Assembly (NCBI GenBank): GCA_022822365.1
Contig: JAJEBV010000008.1
Span: 105,524-169,523 of the forward strand
Length of the DNA stretch: 64,000 nucleotides
Origin: Thermoanaerobaculia bacterium
Lineage (GTDB): Bacteria; Acidobacteriota; Thermoanaerobaculia; Multivoradales; Multivoraceae
Direction of reading: 5' to 3'
The position numbers and the translations under genes are program-made. The notes below the pieces were generated by a model. That model ran no database searches and had not been told where the DNA came from. It saw only the letters and a program-made list of their open reading frames with translations. Positions within the stretch are counted from its first letter, which is position 1, and each line of letters starts with the position of its first letter. Positions 23,626 through 31,945 of the stretch are shown piece by piece.

Positions 23626-24764
23626 GACGCCGCTCCCGCGGCCTGCCGCCTGATCGGCCATGTGACCCGGAACACCGCGCCGAGGCCCGGGCCCTCGCTG
23701 CTCGCCTCCACTTCACCCCCCTCGAGCGTCACGAAGCTCCGCACCAGGTAGAGCCCCAGACCGCTGCCCTTCTTGTCGCGCCGCAACTCGCTGCCGGGTC
23801 GGTAGAACTTCTCGAACAGGCGACGGCCGTCCGCGGGGTCGAAGCCGACGCCGTCGTCGACCACTTCGAGTTCGACGATCGAGTCCAGCCGTCTGGCCAC
23901 GACTTCCACTCTCGTGCCGGCCGCCTGGGCGGACTCGATCGCGTTGCCGATCAGGTTCCGCAGCACCGTGCCCAGACCCACGGGGTCCGCCTGCAGATCG
24001 AGGCCGTCCTCGACCCTGACCTCGATTTCGATGCCCTCGCCGCCGTCGTGCCGGTGTCCGAGTTCGGCGAAGGCGAGAGACACCGCCTCCGCCAGGTCAA
24101 CCGGTTCGCGGCGCGGCTCGACCTTCGCATGCTCCAGGCGGTTCGTCTCCAGGAGATTGCCGATCATCCGCTCCAGACGTCTCAGATCCTCCAGGTTGCG
24201 ATCGAGCAGCTCGCGACGATCCGCCGCCGCCAGGTCGCGAAGCAGCAACGTTTCCGTCGTCAGCCGCAAGCTCGCCAGCGGACTCCGCAACTCGTGGGAC
24301 ACCGCGGCGAGGAAGTTCTGCTGCCGGGACAGGAGATCCGCCTCCCGGCGCAGCACGCCCCACAGAAGCAGTACCCCGCCCGCAATGACCGCGAGAAAGA
24401 ACCCCCCCTCCCAGCGATACTGGTTCAGGTGGCTGCGTCGATCCCGTTCGATCGCCGCACGGGCCGCAGCCCGGACCCTCACCTCCCCGGCTTCGATCTC
24501 CAGGCGAGGGTAGCGAGCGCGGAGCTCCTCACTCGACTGACCGGCTCGCAGCGACGCCTCCGCCGCCTCCCGGTCCAGTTCGACCTCGGCGACGCGGTCG
24601 GAGGCGATGCGGTCCGCCAGCCTGGACTGGTCGACCAGCCACCAGACGACCTGCACAGCCGTGATCGCGAGCAGCAGCAGGAAGCCGATCTGCAGCCGCC
24701 ACACCCGGATGCTCTCCGCCGAGCGGCGGCTTCCCCGGCTGAACCGGGCCACATGCTTGGGCAT
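23622..24764 (-). CDS. Membrane sensor histidine kinase
   Basis: 380 residues from the ATG at 24764. Two membrane segments (about 25-43 and 128-147) flank a short periplasmic domain of about 85 residues that is rich in Ala, Arg and Glu. The HisKA domain follows with the phosphorylated His in AAVSHELRSPLASLRLTTE (about H157). The HATPase domain has LIGNAIESAQ (N box), VVDDGVGFDPADGRRLFEKF and KGSGLGLYLVRSFV. It presumably phosphorylates the coupled response regulator. The signal sensed is unknown. A TTG at 24779 would extend it by five residues. Confidence 0.94.
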   Translation of the reverse strand: MPKHVARFSRGSRRSAESIRVWRLQIGFLLLLAITAVQVVWWLVDQSRLADRIASDRVAEVELDREAAEASLRAGQSSEELRARYPRLEIEAGEVRVRAAARAAIERDRRSHLNQYRWEGGFFLAVIAGGVLLLWGVLRREADLLSRQQNFLAAVSHELRSPLASLRLTTETLLLRDLAAADRRELLDRNLEDLRRLERMIGNLLETNRLEHAKVEPRREPVDLAEAVSLAFAELGHRHDGGEGIEIEVRVEDGLDLQADPVGLGTVLRNLIGNAIESAQAAGTRVEVVARRLDSIVELEVVDDGVGFDPADGRRLFEKFYRPGSELRRDKKGSGLGLYLVRSFVTLEGGEVEASSEGPGLGAVFRVTWPIRRQAAGAAS

Positions 24765-24817
24765 CGCCCTATTCTGCAACGAGGGCCTGAGCCGGATGCT
24801 GCTAGTTTCCCCGGCCG

Positions 24818-25687
24818 ATGCTCGAACCGGTTTCCGTCCATCGCGTCCAGTCCACCGACGGCGTCGAACTCGCCGTCTACGACTTCGGCGGTGATGGCCC
24901 CGACCTGATCGCCGGTCACGCCACCGGCTTCCACGGGCGGGTCTACGACCCCATGCTCGAGCACCTCGACGGCTTTCGCCGGATCAGCGTCGACGTGCGG
25001 GGGCACGGCGACGCGACCGCGCCGGACGGCCTCGACTACAGTTGGGAGAGCTGTGCGGAGGATCTGGTCGCGGTGATCGACGCGCTGGAACTCGGCGCCG
25101 AACGACCGCTGTTCGGCTTCGGCCACTCGATGGGCGCCGCCGCGCTGCTGATGATCGCGCCCAAGCGGCCGGGCCTGTTCGCCGGCCTCGTCTGCTACGA
25201 GCCGGTCATCTATCCACCGGGCGTCACGGACGACGACGCCCGCCTCGGCGTCTGGGTCGAACGGACCCGGCGTCGGCGCAGACGCTTCCCGTCGTACGAA
25301 GCCGCCGTCGCCAACTACGCCGAGAAGGTCCCGTACTCCCTGCTCGACCCGGAAGCGCTCGAGGTCTACGTCCGGCATGGCTTCGCACCGTCGGCGGACG
25401 GCGCGGTCGAGATCAAGTGCCACCCCGACGTCGAGGCGCAGCTCTACCTCATGGGGCCCCACCACCGTGCCTGGGACGGGCTCCGCCAGGTGGAGTGCCC
25501 GGTGACCCTGATGCGGGGATCCGTGCTCATACCGGGGCCCGCGTACTGGGCCGAGGCGATCGTGAGCGAGTTGCCGAACGTGCTCTTTCTCCAGGTCGAG
25601 GGGCTCGGCCACCTCGGCCCGCTGGAGGATCCGGAGCAGATGGCGGTCCTTGTGGCCTCAACGCTCGCCGCCGGCCCAGGCCGCTGA
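24818..25687 (+). CDS. Alpha/beta hydrolase
   Basis: 289 residues with a full alpha/beta-hydrolase fold. The oxyanion-side motif GHATGFHGRVYDPML is near residue 28, the nucleophile elbow is GFGHSMGAAALLM (Ser near 105), and the C-terminal catalytic histidine is in VEGLGHLGPLEDPEQ. The family covers esterases, lipases, epoxide hydrolases and others, so the substrate cannot be assigned. It is divergent from the sensor kinase and convergent with the sulfatase-fold gene, which ends 9 bases away on the other strand. Confidence 0.88.
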   Translation: MLEPVSVHRVQSTDGVELAVYDFGGDGPDLIAGHATGFHGRVYDPMLEHLDGFRRISVDVRGHGDATAPDGLDYSWESCAEDLVAVIDALELGAERPLFGFGHSMGAAALLMIAPKRPGLFAGLVCYEPVIYPPGVTDDDARLGVWVERTRRRRRRFPSYEAAVANYAEKVPYSLLDPEALEVYVRHGFAPSADGAVEIKCHPDVEAQLYLMGPHHRAWDGLRQVECPVTLMRGSVLIPGPAYWAEAIVSELPNVLFLQVEGLGHLGPLEDPEQMAVLVASTLAAGPGR

Positions 25688-25696
25688 GCGCCTGGC

Positions 25697-28066
25697 TCAG
25701 CGGCGGTCGAGAAGTTCCTGTCCGCGGGCCAGCGCCTGCCGCTCCTCGGCCGGTCTCCCCAGCCGGTTCAGGATGTCGGCGAGCACGAAGTAGCCGAGCG
25801 CGCCGTCCCGACCGGTCGGCTCGCCCTCCAGACCGCGGCGCGCGAACGTCTCCGCTTCCCTGAGGTCCCGCCCGTGGTCCATCAAGGCCTTCGCCAGGTG
25901 GAAGTACCCAACCGTGAAGTCCGGCGCCGCCTCGACCGCGCCGCGGTAGGCCTCGATCTGGAGGTCCGCGCGGCCCTGCCGGCCGTAGAGCCGGCCCAGA
26001 TTGAACCGGGGCCGATGGTCGCGCGGGCGCAGTTCCTCCGCCTGCCGGTAGGCGGTGACCGCGTCCTCCATCCTCCCCGATTCATCCAGCAGAACGGCCA
26101 GGTTGAAGTGGGCCTCGCCGAGTTCCGGGTTCGATGAGATGGCCTGCCGGAACTTTGCCTCCGCGTCGCCGCTACGACCAAGGAGCGCCATCACCTCGCC
26201 CAGCTTGTTCGTGACGACCGCGGGCGGCTCGCGCCCCTCGGCGGCGGCCGTCAGCACCTGCTCCGCTTCGCTCAACTCGCCGCGGTCGACGTGGATTCGC
26301 GCCAGCGCCATCGTCGCCTTCGCGTCCTGACCCGCGACTTCGAGCAGCCGGCGGTAGCCGACCACCGCCTCGTCGATGCGTCCCAGTTCGCGGTAGGCGT
26401 TGGCGAGGCCAAGCAGGGACTGTCGGTGCTCGGAATCGAGGGCCAGCGCGCTCTGGAAGTGGCCGATCGCCGGCTCCGGCTCGCCCGCGAGAAGCGTGAT
26501 CGTGCCCAGGAGCTGGTGCGCGTCGAGCAGCCCATCGTCCTCGGACAGCGCCGCCCGCAGCTCGGCCGCGGCCGCGTCCTCGTCGCCGGCGCCGAAGGCG
26601 CTCTGCGCCCGCATGATGGCGCGATGCAGGTGGGCCTTGTTCTTCGGGTCGGCGCGCGGGCCTTCGGAATCCTCCCGTCCGGCCGAACCGCGGCCGGCGA
26701 GGTAGCCGAGCGCGCGCAACTGGGCCAGCGTGTCCTCGTCGAGATCCGGCTCCGCGCTGGAACTCGGGGCCGCCCGATCGAGTTCCGCCGAGAGTTCGAG
26801 AGCCTCCGCCCGCAGCCGGCGCGACAGGTCGCGCTCTTCGAGCAGGACGTTCGCGAGCTCGCCCGGGTCTTCGAGCAGGGCGTAGAGCTCGGGCTCCGGC
26901 GCTTCGATGTACTTGTGCTCCGCCGTGCGCAGCGAGCGAAGCGGCGCCCAGCCGTAGTGGTCGAGCGCGTAGAAGGACTCGGCGTACACGCTCCGTTCGG
27001 CAAAGGGACTCGGCAGTCCCTGCATGTCCGGGAGCAGACTCCGGCCCTGGCCCGCGCCAGCCCCGTCGAGGTCCAGAAGCTCGATCAGGGTCGGCGCGAT
27101 GTCGACGTGGCTCACCGCGTCGCCGACCACCCGGCCGCGCTCCGTGCCGCCGGGCAGCCGCACGATGAGCGGCACGTGGACGGTGGAGTCGTAGACGAAG
27201 AAGCCGTGGTAGCTCTCGCCGTGGTCGCCCAGTCCCTCGCCGTGGTCCGACGTCAGCACGAGGACGGATTCATCGAAGAGACCGCGCTCCTCGAGAGCGG
27301 CGCGGAACTCGCCGATCAGGGAATCCGTGTAGGCGACCTCGCCGTCGTAGGGTCGGCCCTGGTACTCGGACCGGAACGGTTCCGGCGGGTCGTACGGATC
27401 GTGAGGGTCGAACAGGTGGAGCCACAGGAAGAAGGGCTCCTCCCCGCCCACGCCGTCGAGCCATTCCAGCGCGTGCGCGATCGTCTCCGGTCCGGCCCGC
27501 TGGACCGAGCCCAGGTTGGCGCCCGCCATCGCGTCCAGGTCGAAGTCGTCGACGTAAGTGTCGAAGCCGCGGCCGATCCCCCAGCGAGCATCGAGCACGA
27601 AGGCGCTGACGAAACCGCCGGTGCGGTAGCCGGCGTCCTGGAACCGCTCGGCGATCGTCACGAGCTCGGGCGCCAGAACGTAGCCGACGTTCTCGCGCAC
27701 CCCGTGAGACGGCGGGTAGAGCCCCGTCATGATCGAGCTGTGCGCCGGCAGCGTGAACGGCACCGTCGACGACGCGTTGGCGAAGCGGATGCCCTCCTCC
27801 GCCAGACGGTCGAGGTGCGGCGTCGCGACCCGGTCCGATCCGTAGCTCGACAGGCGGTCGGCCCGCAGCGTGTCGATCGTGATCAGGATGACCGAAGGTT
27901 GCCCGTTCGATGCCCCACTGAGCAGGTGCTCCACGTCCGCCCGGACCGACGATGACGCGGCGTCCTCCGGCTCGGGTCCGCAGGCGGCAAGGACCAACGC
28001 CAGCATCGAGGCCGGCACAAGGACCCGGCGGGCCGCGCTACAACCAGCGCCGGACGCGTTTCGCAT
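25697..28066 (-). CDS. Sulfatase-superfamily hydrolase fused to TPR repeats, lipoprotein
   Basis: 789 residues. The signal peptide ends in a lipobox (MLALVLAAC, lipidated Cys about 29). The alkaline-phosphatase/sulfatase fold spans about 55-400, with the metal-binding ILITIDTLRADRLSSYG and TSDHGEGLGDHGESYHG. At the nucleophile position the sequence is PFTLPAHSSIMTGLYPP, so the Cys/Ser that sulfatases convert to formylglycine is replaced by Thr. It is therefore probably a phosphatase, phosphonate hydrolase or transferase rather than a sulfatase. From about residue 470 to the end there are at least six TPR-like repeats (for example AHFNLAVLLDESGRMEDAVTAY, here noted by AHFNLAVLLDESGRMEDA). The start overlaps the preceding methyltransferase gene by 29 bases. 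Confidence 0.88.
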   Translation of the reverse strand: MRNASGAGCSAARRVLVPASMLALVLAACGPEPEDAASSSVRADVEHLLSGASNGQPSVILITIDTLRADRLSSYGSDRVATPHLDRLAEEGIRFANASSTVPFTLPAHSSIMTGLYPPSHGVRENVGYVLAPELVTIAERFQDAGYRTGGFVSAFVLDARWGIGRGFDTYVDDFDLDAMAGANLGSVQRAGPETIAHALEWLDGVGGEEPFFLWLHLFDPHDPYDPPEPFRSEYQGRPYDGEVAYTDSLIGEFRAALEERGLFDESVLVLTSDHGEGLGDHGESYHGFFVYDSTVHVPLIVRLPGGTERGRVVGDAVSHVDIAPTLIELLDLDGAGAGQGRSLLPDMQGLPSPFAERSVYAESFYALDHYGWAPLRSLRTAEHKYIEAPEPELYALLEDPGELANVLLEERDLSRRLRAEALELSAELDRAAPSSSAEPDLDEDTLAQLRALGYLAGRGSAGREDSEGPRADPKNKAHLHRAIMRAQSAFGAGDEDAAAAELRAALSEDDGLLDAHQLLGTITLLAGEPEPAIGHFQSALALDSEHRQSLLGLANAYRELGRIDEAVVGYRRLLEVAGQDAKATMALARIHVDRGELSEAEQVLTAAAEGREPPAVVTNKLGEVMALLGRSGDAEAKFRQAISSNPELGEAHFNLAVLLDESGRMEDAVTAYRQAEELRPRDHRPRFNLGRLYGRQGRADLQIEAYRGAVEAAPDFTVGYFHLAKALMDHGRDLREAETFARRGLEGEPTGRDGALGYFVLADILNRLGRPAEERQALARGQELLDRR

Positions 28067-28520
28067 AGTCCCGGTACTCGTCGCCGAACTTCCGCTCCAG
28101 GTAGGCCTCCTCCCGCAGAATCACGCCCCAGCGCAGCAGCAGGGCCACCGCCACGGCGAGGGCGACGAACCACCAACTGCTCCGAGCGAGTCCGAGGCCG
28201 AGGAACGCCAGCACCATGCCTGCATAGATCGGATTGCGGGATCGCCGGTAGGGACCTCTGATCACCAGGTTCGCGGTCGGATGATGCACCGGCAGGGAGG
28301 AGCCGCCGCGAACCATCGTCAGGGCCGCCCAGGTCAGCCAGGCGAAGCTGGCGACCACGATCACGACCCCGGCAACCACGAGGGCCCGATTGGTCCCGAC
28401 CGGCCAGATCCGGAGCGGCAGCAGCCAGGACAGCCCGAATCCGAGGACCAGGCCTGCCAGCACCAGCAGCGGCGGCTCGAAGGCCGTCTGGGCCCGGTCC
28501 GGTTCGCCGCCCGCCGCCAT
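28038..28520 (-). CDS. Small membrane methyltransferase (isoprenylcysteine carboxyl methyltransferase-like)
   Basis: 160 residues with about four membrane helices, starting at the ATG at 28520. It carries the ICMT/phospholipid-methyltransferase signature: VIRGPYRRSRNPIYAGM, then EEAYLERKFGDEYRDY and VRRWL at the C-terminus. Members transfer a methyl group from SAM to membrane-associated substrates; the bacterial substrate is usually unknown. It follows the homocysteine methyltransferase gene by 16 bases and overlaps the start of the sulfatase-fold gene, so the three are probably one operon. Confidence 0.87.
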   Translation of the reverse strand: MAAGGEPDRAQTAFEPPLLVLAGLVLGFGLSWLLPLRIWPVGTNRALVVAGVVIVVASFAWLTWAALTMVRGGSSLPVHHPTANLVIRGPYRRSRNPIYAGMVLAFLGLGLARSSWWFVALAVAVALLLRWGVILREEAYLERKFGDEYRDYAKRVRRWL

Positions 28521-28536
28521 GGTCGTTCCGGCCTCC

Positions 28537-29451
28537 TCAGCCGGATCCGCGAAGCGCTCCCAGGGCCCGGATGTGCTCGGGCCCCAAACCGCAGCAGCCG
28601 CCGACGATCTGAACACCCGCGGCCACCCAGCCGCGCGCCTCCTCCAGCAGATCGGCCGGCTCGATCACGTCGACGAAGTTCCAGTTCGGCATCGTGAAGT
28701 AGCCCGATTCAGGGTAGACGCCGACGGGTCCGTCCCAGCGTTCCTGGACCATCGCTACCGCTTCCGGCACCGCGGCGATCTCGCTGTGCATCACGTGCAC
28801 GATCGAGGGACCGAGCGGGATGAGCGTGTCGAGCAACTCCTCGAAGGACTCGTCGGGCCAGTTGAAGGGCGTGATCGCACCGGTTTCCGGGTCCTTTCGG
28901 GCGCTGACCCCGAGCCAAACCGGCAAACCCGTCTCCTTCGCTGCCCTGAAGGCAAGCAGGGCACGCTCGTGGAACTGCATCATCTCGAGCGCGATGACGT
29001 CGACTCCCGCCTCGGCCAGAAGCCCGCACTGCTCCCGGTAGGCCGCGATCTGCTCGCCGGCCGCCGGATAGCCGCCCTGAACGTTGTTCGCCGGCATCGT
29101 CGACATCGATCCCGCCACGAGCACCCCCGGACATCCGGCCCGCTCGCGGGCCTCGAGCGCCGCCTCCACCGCCCGCCGCACGATCACCGCGACCTGGTCA
29201 CCCAGGCCCGCGGCCTCAAGCAGCGGACGGTGAGTCGCGAACGTGTTCGTGATGATCGCGTCCGCGCCGCAACGGATGTACTCCTCGTGCAGATCCCGGA
29301 TCGCATCCTGGTGCTCGAGCGCCGCCGTGCCGCACCAGGCGGCCGAGTCCATCGGCACCCCCCGCCGCTCCAGCTCCGTCCCGGTACCGCCATCGAGCAG
29401 CAGAATCTCCCCCCGGTCCAGGCATTCGTGCCACTCTTCGACGATTCCCAT
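28537..29451 (-). CDS. Homocysteine S-methyltransferase family protein
   Basis: 304 residues from the ATG at 29451 (MGIVEEWHECLDRGEILLLD). Signatures of the zinc-dependent family are LLDGGTGTELERRGV, ADAIITNTFATHRPLL and the C-terminal zinc-ligand pair in VQIVGGCCGLGPEHIRAL, with the third Cys position earlier in the barrel not obvious to me. Such enzymes methylate homocysteine to methionine from S-methylmethionine, betaine or SAM. The divergent neighbour metY makes homocysteine, which supports a role in methionine synthesis. A longer frame to 29610 reads through the palindromic repeat and is rejected. Confidence 0.88.
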   Translation of the reverse strand: MGIVEEWHECLDRGEILLLDGGTGTELERRGVPMDSAAWCGTAALEHQDAIRDLHEEYIRCGADAIITNTFATHRPLLEAAGLGDQVAVIVRRAVEAALEARERAGCPGVLVAGSMSTMPANNVQGGYPAAGEQIAAYREQCGLLAEAGVDVIALEMMQFHERALLAFRAAKETGLPVWLGVSARKDPETGAITPFNWPDESFEELLDTLIPLGPSIVHVMHSEIAAVPEAVAMVQERWDGPVGVYPESGYFTMPNWNFVDVIEPADLLEEARGWVAAGVQIVGGCCGLGPEHIRALGALRGSG

Positions 29452-29486
29452 CCGGCCTCCTCGGGACGCCACTCTGCCACAGGTCA

Positions 29487-29667
29487 GCCCGCGCCGGTGC
29501 CCGGAGGGGAGGGTTCCAGCGGGCTGGAGGCCAGCGACTCCCGACGCCCTTGCATCAACCTCCGCCACCACGAAGCGCAGCCGACCGAAGCGAGCGCCCG
29601 AACTTCCCATCCACCAGGAAGGCGCGAGCGTCCGCTGGAACCCTCCCCTCCGGGCGCCGGTGCGGGC
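29487..29667 (+). repeat. Long palindromic repeat element, copy A
   Basis: The arms at 29487-29522 and 29632-29667 are inverted repeats of 36 bases; the inner 24 (29499-29522 with 29632-29655) match perfectly and the outer part has only two G-U type mismatches. The 109-base interior contains the 24-base core at 29574-29597 (key part GCAGCCGACCGAAGCGAG) that is identical in copies B and C. It occupies most of the divergent intergenic region between the homocysteine methyltransferase gene and metY. No ORF of its own is apparent, so it is MITE-like or a structured-RNA element. Confidence 0.9.
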
Positions 29668-29710
29668 GGGTGCCCCGCCCAGCCGCAGTCGCTACAGCTA
29701 CACTCACGCG

Positions 29711-31033
29711 ATGAGCAGCGACTGGTTCTACAAGTTCGACACCCTGTCCCTTCACGCCGGCCAGCGGCCCGACCCGACCACGGGAGCGCGCGCCGTGCCG
29801 GTCTACAACTCGACGTCATACGTGTTCCGGGACACGGACCACGCGGCCGGACTGTTCAACCTGGAGGAGGCGGGGCACATCTACTCGCGGATCTCCAACC
29901 CGACGGTGGCGGTGTTCGAGGAGCGGATTGCCGCGCTCGAAGGCGGCGTCGGCGCGGTGGCCACCGCTTCCGGGCAGTCCGCGTTCCACCTGGCCGCGGC
30001 GACGATCCTCTCCGCCGGCGACCACGTCGTCTCCTCGGCGGCCATCTACGGCGGTACGCACAACCTGCTGAACCACACGCTGCGCCGGTTCGGCATCGAA
30101 ACGACGTTCGTCGAACCGACCGACCCTGCGAACTTCCGGCGAGCCGCCCGTCCGAACACGAAGCTGTTCTTCGGCGAGACGATCGGCAACCCGCGGATCG
30201 ACGTCCTGGACATCCCCGCCGTCGCCAAGATCGCCCACGAGATCGGCGTACCGCTGCTGATCGACAACACGTTCGGCACGCCGTTCCTGTCGCGACCGAT
30301 CGATCTCGGCGCGGACATCGTGATGCACTCGGCGACCAAGTTCATCGGCGGCCACGGCGTCACCCTGGGCGGCGTCCTGGTCGACAGCGGCAAGTTCGAC
30401 TGGGCCGCCTCCGGGCGCTTTCCGATCATGACCGAGCCCTGCCCGGGCTACCACGGCATCGCCTTCGCCGAGCACTATGGCCCGCCGGCCTTCATTCTCA
30501 AGGCAAGGCTCGAAGGACTGCGCGACTTCGGCGCCTGCCTGAACCCGCAGGCCGCCTTCTACCTGATTCAGGGACTGGAGACCCTGCCGCTCCGGGTCGC
30601 CCGCCACGTGGAGAACGCGCGGGCGGTCGCCGGATTCCTTGAGCAGCACGAGGCAGTCGAGTGGGTGAGCTACCCCGACCTGCCCAGCCACCCGCAGCAC
30701 GACCTCGCCCGCAAGCTGCTGCCCAAGGGAAGCGGCGCCCTTCTGACCTTCGGGATTCGCGGCGGCCTCGAGGCGGGGATCGCCTTCATCGAGGGACTGG
30801 AGCTGTGGTCGCACCTCGCCAACGTCGGCGACGCGAAGAGCCTGGTCATTCACCCGGCGAGCACGACGCACCAGCAGATGACCGCCGAAGAACTCGCCGA
30901 GTCGGGCGTCACCCAGGAGATGGTGCGGCTGTCGGTCGGCCTCGAGGATCCCCAGGACCTCGTGGCCGATCTCGACCGGGCGCTGAAACGCTCGCAGCGG
31001 CGGGCTCAGCGGCCGCGGGCGGTGGCCTCCTGA
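29711..31033 (+). CDS. metY: O-acetylhomoserine sulfhydrylase (homocysteine synthase)
   Basis: 440 residues, the usual length of the family. A PLP enzyme of the Cys/Met metabolism class that replaces the acetyl group of O-acetylhomoserine with sulfide to give homocysteine. Seen are FDTLSLHAGQRPDPTTGARA at the N-terminus, YSRISNPTVAVFEERIAALE, the PLP-lysine segment VMHSATKFIGGHG and HPASTTHQQM near the C-terminus, a MetY-type signature. The ATG at 29711 is 44 bases after the palindromic element; an open frame upstream through that element is a shadow. No SAM riboswitch consensus was recognised upstream. Confidence 0.94.
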   Translation: MSSDWFYKFDTLSLHAGQRPDPTTGARAVPVYNSTSYVFRDTDHAAGLFNLEEAGHIYSRISNPTVAVFEERIAALEGGVGAVATASGQSAFHLAAATILSAGDHVVSSAAIYGGTHNLLNHTLRRFGIETTFVEPTDPANFRRAARPNTKLFFGETIGNPRIDVLDIPAVAKIAHEIGVPLLIDNTFGTPFLSRPIDLGADIVMHSATKFIGGHGVTLGGVLVDSGKFDWAASGRFPIMTEPCPGYHGIAFAEHYGPPAFILKARLEGLRDFGACLNPQAAFYLIQGLETLPLRVARHVENARAVAGFLEQHEAVEWVSYPDLPSHPQHDLARKLLPKGSGALLTFGIRGGLEAGIAFIEGLELWSHLANVGDAKSLVIHPASTTHQQMTAEELAESGVTQEMVRLSVGLEDPQDLVADLDRALKRSQRRAQRPRAVAS

Positions 31034-31061
31034 CCCGTCCCCACAGGCCGGGCGCACGCCG

Positions 31062-31901
31062 TTGACCGAACTCGAGATCCAGGGCCACGAGGCGTACTGC
31101 GGCACCGGCGGCTCCGCCTGGGAGGAAGGTCTGCCCCTCGCCCTGTTGCTCCACGGCGCCGGCAGCGACCACACCGTATGGGCGCTGCAGGCCCGGTCGC
31201 TGGCTCAACACGGCTGGAACGTCGCCGCGCCCGACCTGCCCGGTCACGGCGCGTCCGAGGACCTGGACGCCATCACGACGATCGGGGACTACGCCGCCTG
31301 GACCGTCGACTTCGCGGCGGCGGCCGCGGTGCGGGCGGGCAGCAAGGACATCGCGCTCGTCGGCCACTCGATGGGCGCCTGCATCGCGGTCGACGCGGCG
31401 TCCCGGCTGAACGGCCGCCTGAGCCGGCTGGCCCTGCTCGGCGCCGGCGAGACGCTCCGCGTCAACCCCGGCCTGCTGGCGGACACGCTGAAACGGCCGC
31501 TCAACGCCCATCGCTTCATCGCCGCCTTCGGGCACGGCACCGGCGCCCACTTCGGCGGCGCCGAGTCCCCCGGAATGTGGATGCTTGGCTCGACGATGGC
31601 GCTGCTCGACCGCTGCCTGCCGGAAGTGCTCCACCGCGACTTCGCCGCCTGCAACGAATGGGAGGGAAGCGAGAGCGCCCCGGGCGTCACCTGCCCCACG
31701 CTGGTCATCGCCGGCGCGAAGGACAGGATGACGCCGCCGAGGGCCGGCCGCGCGCTCGCCGACCGCATCCGCGGCAGCAGTTCGACAGGCGACAGGGGCG
31801 GCGCCGGCTTCGTGACCGTGGCGGACGCCGGCCACATGCTGATGGCCGAGGCGCCCGGCGCCGTGACCCGCTGCCTGCGGGGTTTCCTGGGCGCCAACTA
31901 A
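31062..31901 (+). CDS. Alpha/beta hydrolase
   Basis: 279 residues from a TTG start at 31062. The fold is clear: ALLLHGAGSDHTVWALQ near residue 28, the nucleophile elbow LVGHSMGACIAVDAA (Ser about 107), the acid region LVIAGAKDRMTPP, and the catalytic His in VADAGHMLMAEAP. Position 28 bases after metY suggests co-transcription, but it is not a MetX-type homoserine acetyltransferase, which is longer and has different motifs. The substrate is unknown. Confidence 0.87.
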   Translation: MTELEIQGHEAYCGTGGSAWEEGLPLALLLHGAGSDHTVWALQARSLAQHGWNVAAPDLPGHGASEDLDAITTIGDYAAWTVDFAAAAAVRAGSKDIALVGHSMGACIAVDAASRLNGRLSRLALLGAGETLRVNPGLLADTLKRPLNAHRFIAAFGHGTGAHFGGAESPGMWMLGSTMALLDRCLPEVLHRDFAACNEWEGSESAPGVTCPTLVIAGAKDRMTPPRAGRALADRIRGSSSTGDRGGAGFVTVADAGHMLMAEAPGAVTRCLRGFLGAN

Positions 31902-31921
31902 GGACCGCTAGCAGGCGGTCC
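31902..31921. terminator. Hairpin between convergent genes
   Basis: GGACCGC (31902-31908) and GCGGTCC (31915-31921) form a perfect 7-bp stem with a 6-base loop, immediately after the stop codon of the hydrolase and 25 bases before the end of the convergent VWA gene. No clear T-tract follows, so termination is only likely, not shown. Confidence 0.45.
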
Positions 31922-31945
31922 GTCAGTCGCCGTCCGGCCCGTGAC

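Noticed and set aside
29452..29710. SAM riboswitch ahead of metY
   Set aside because: The region is mostly the palindromic repeat shared with two unrelated sites, and no SAM-I or SAM-II consensus segments were found.
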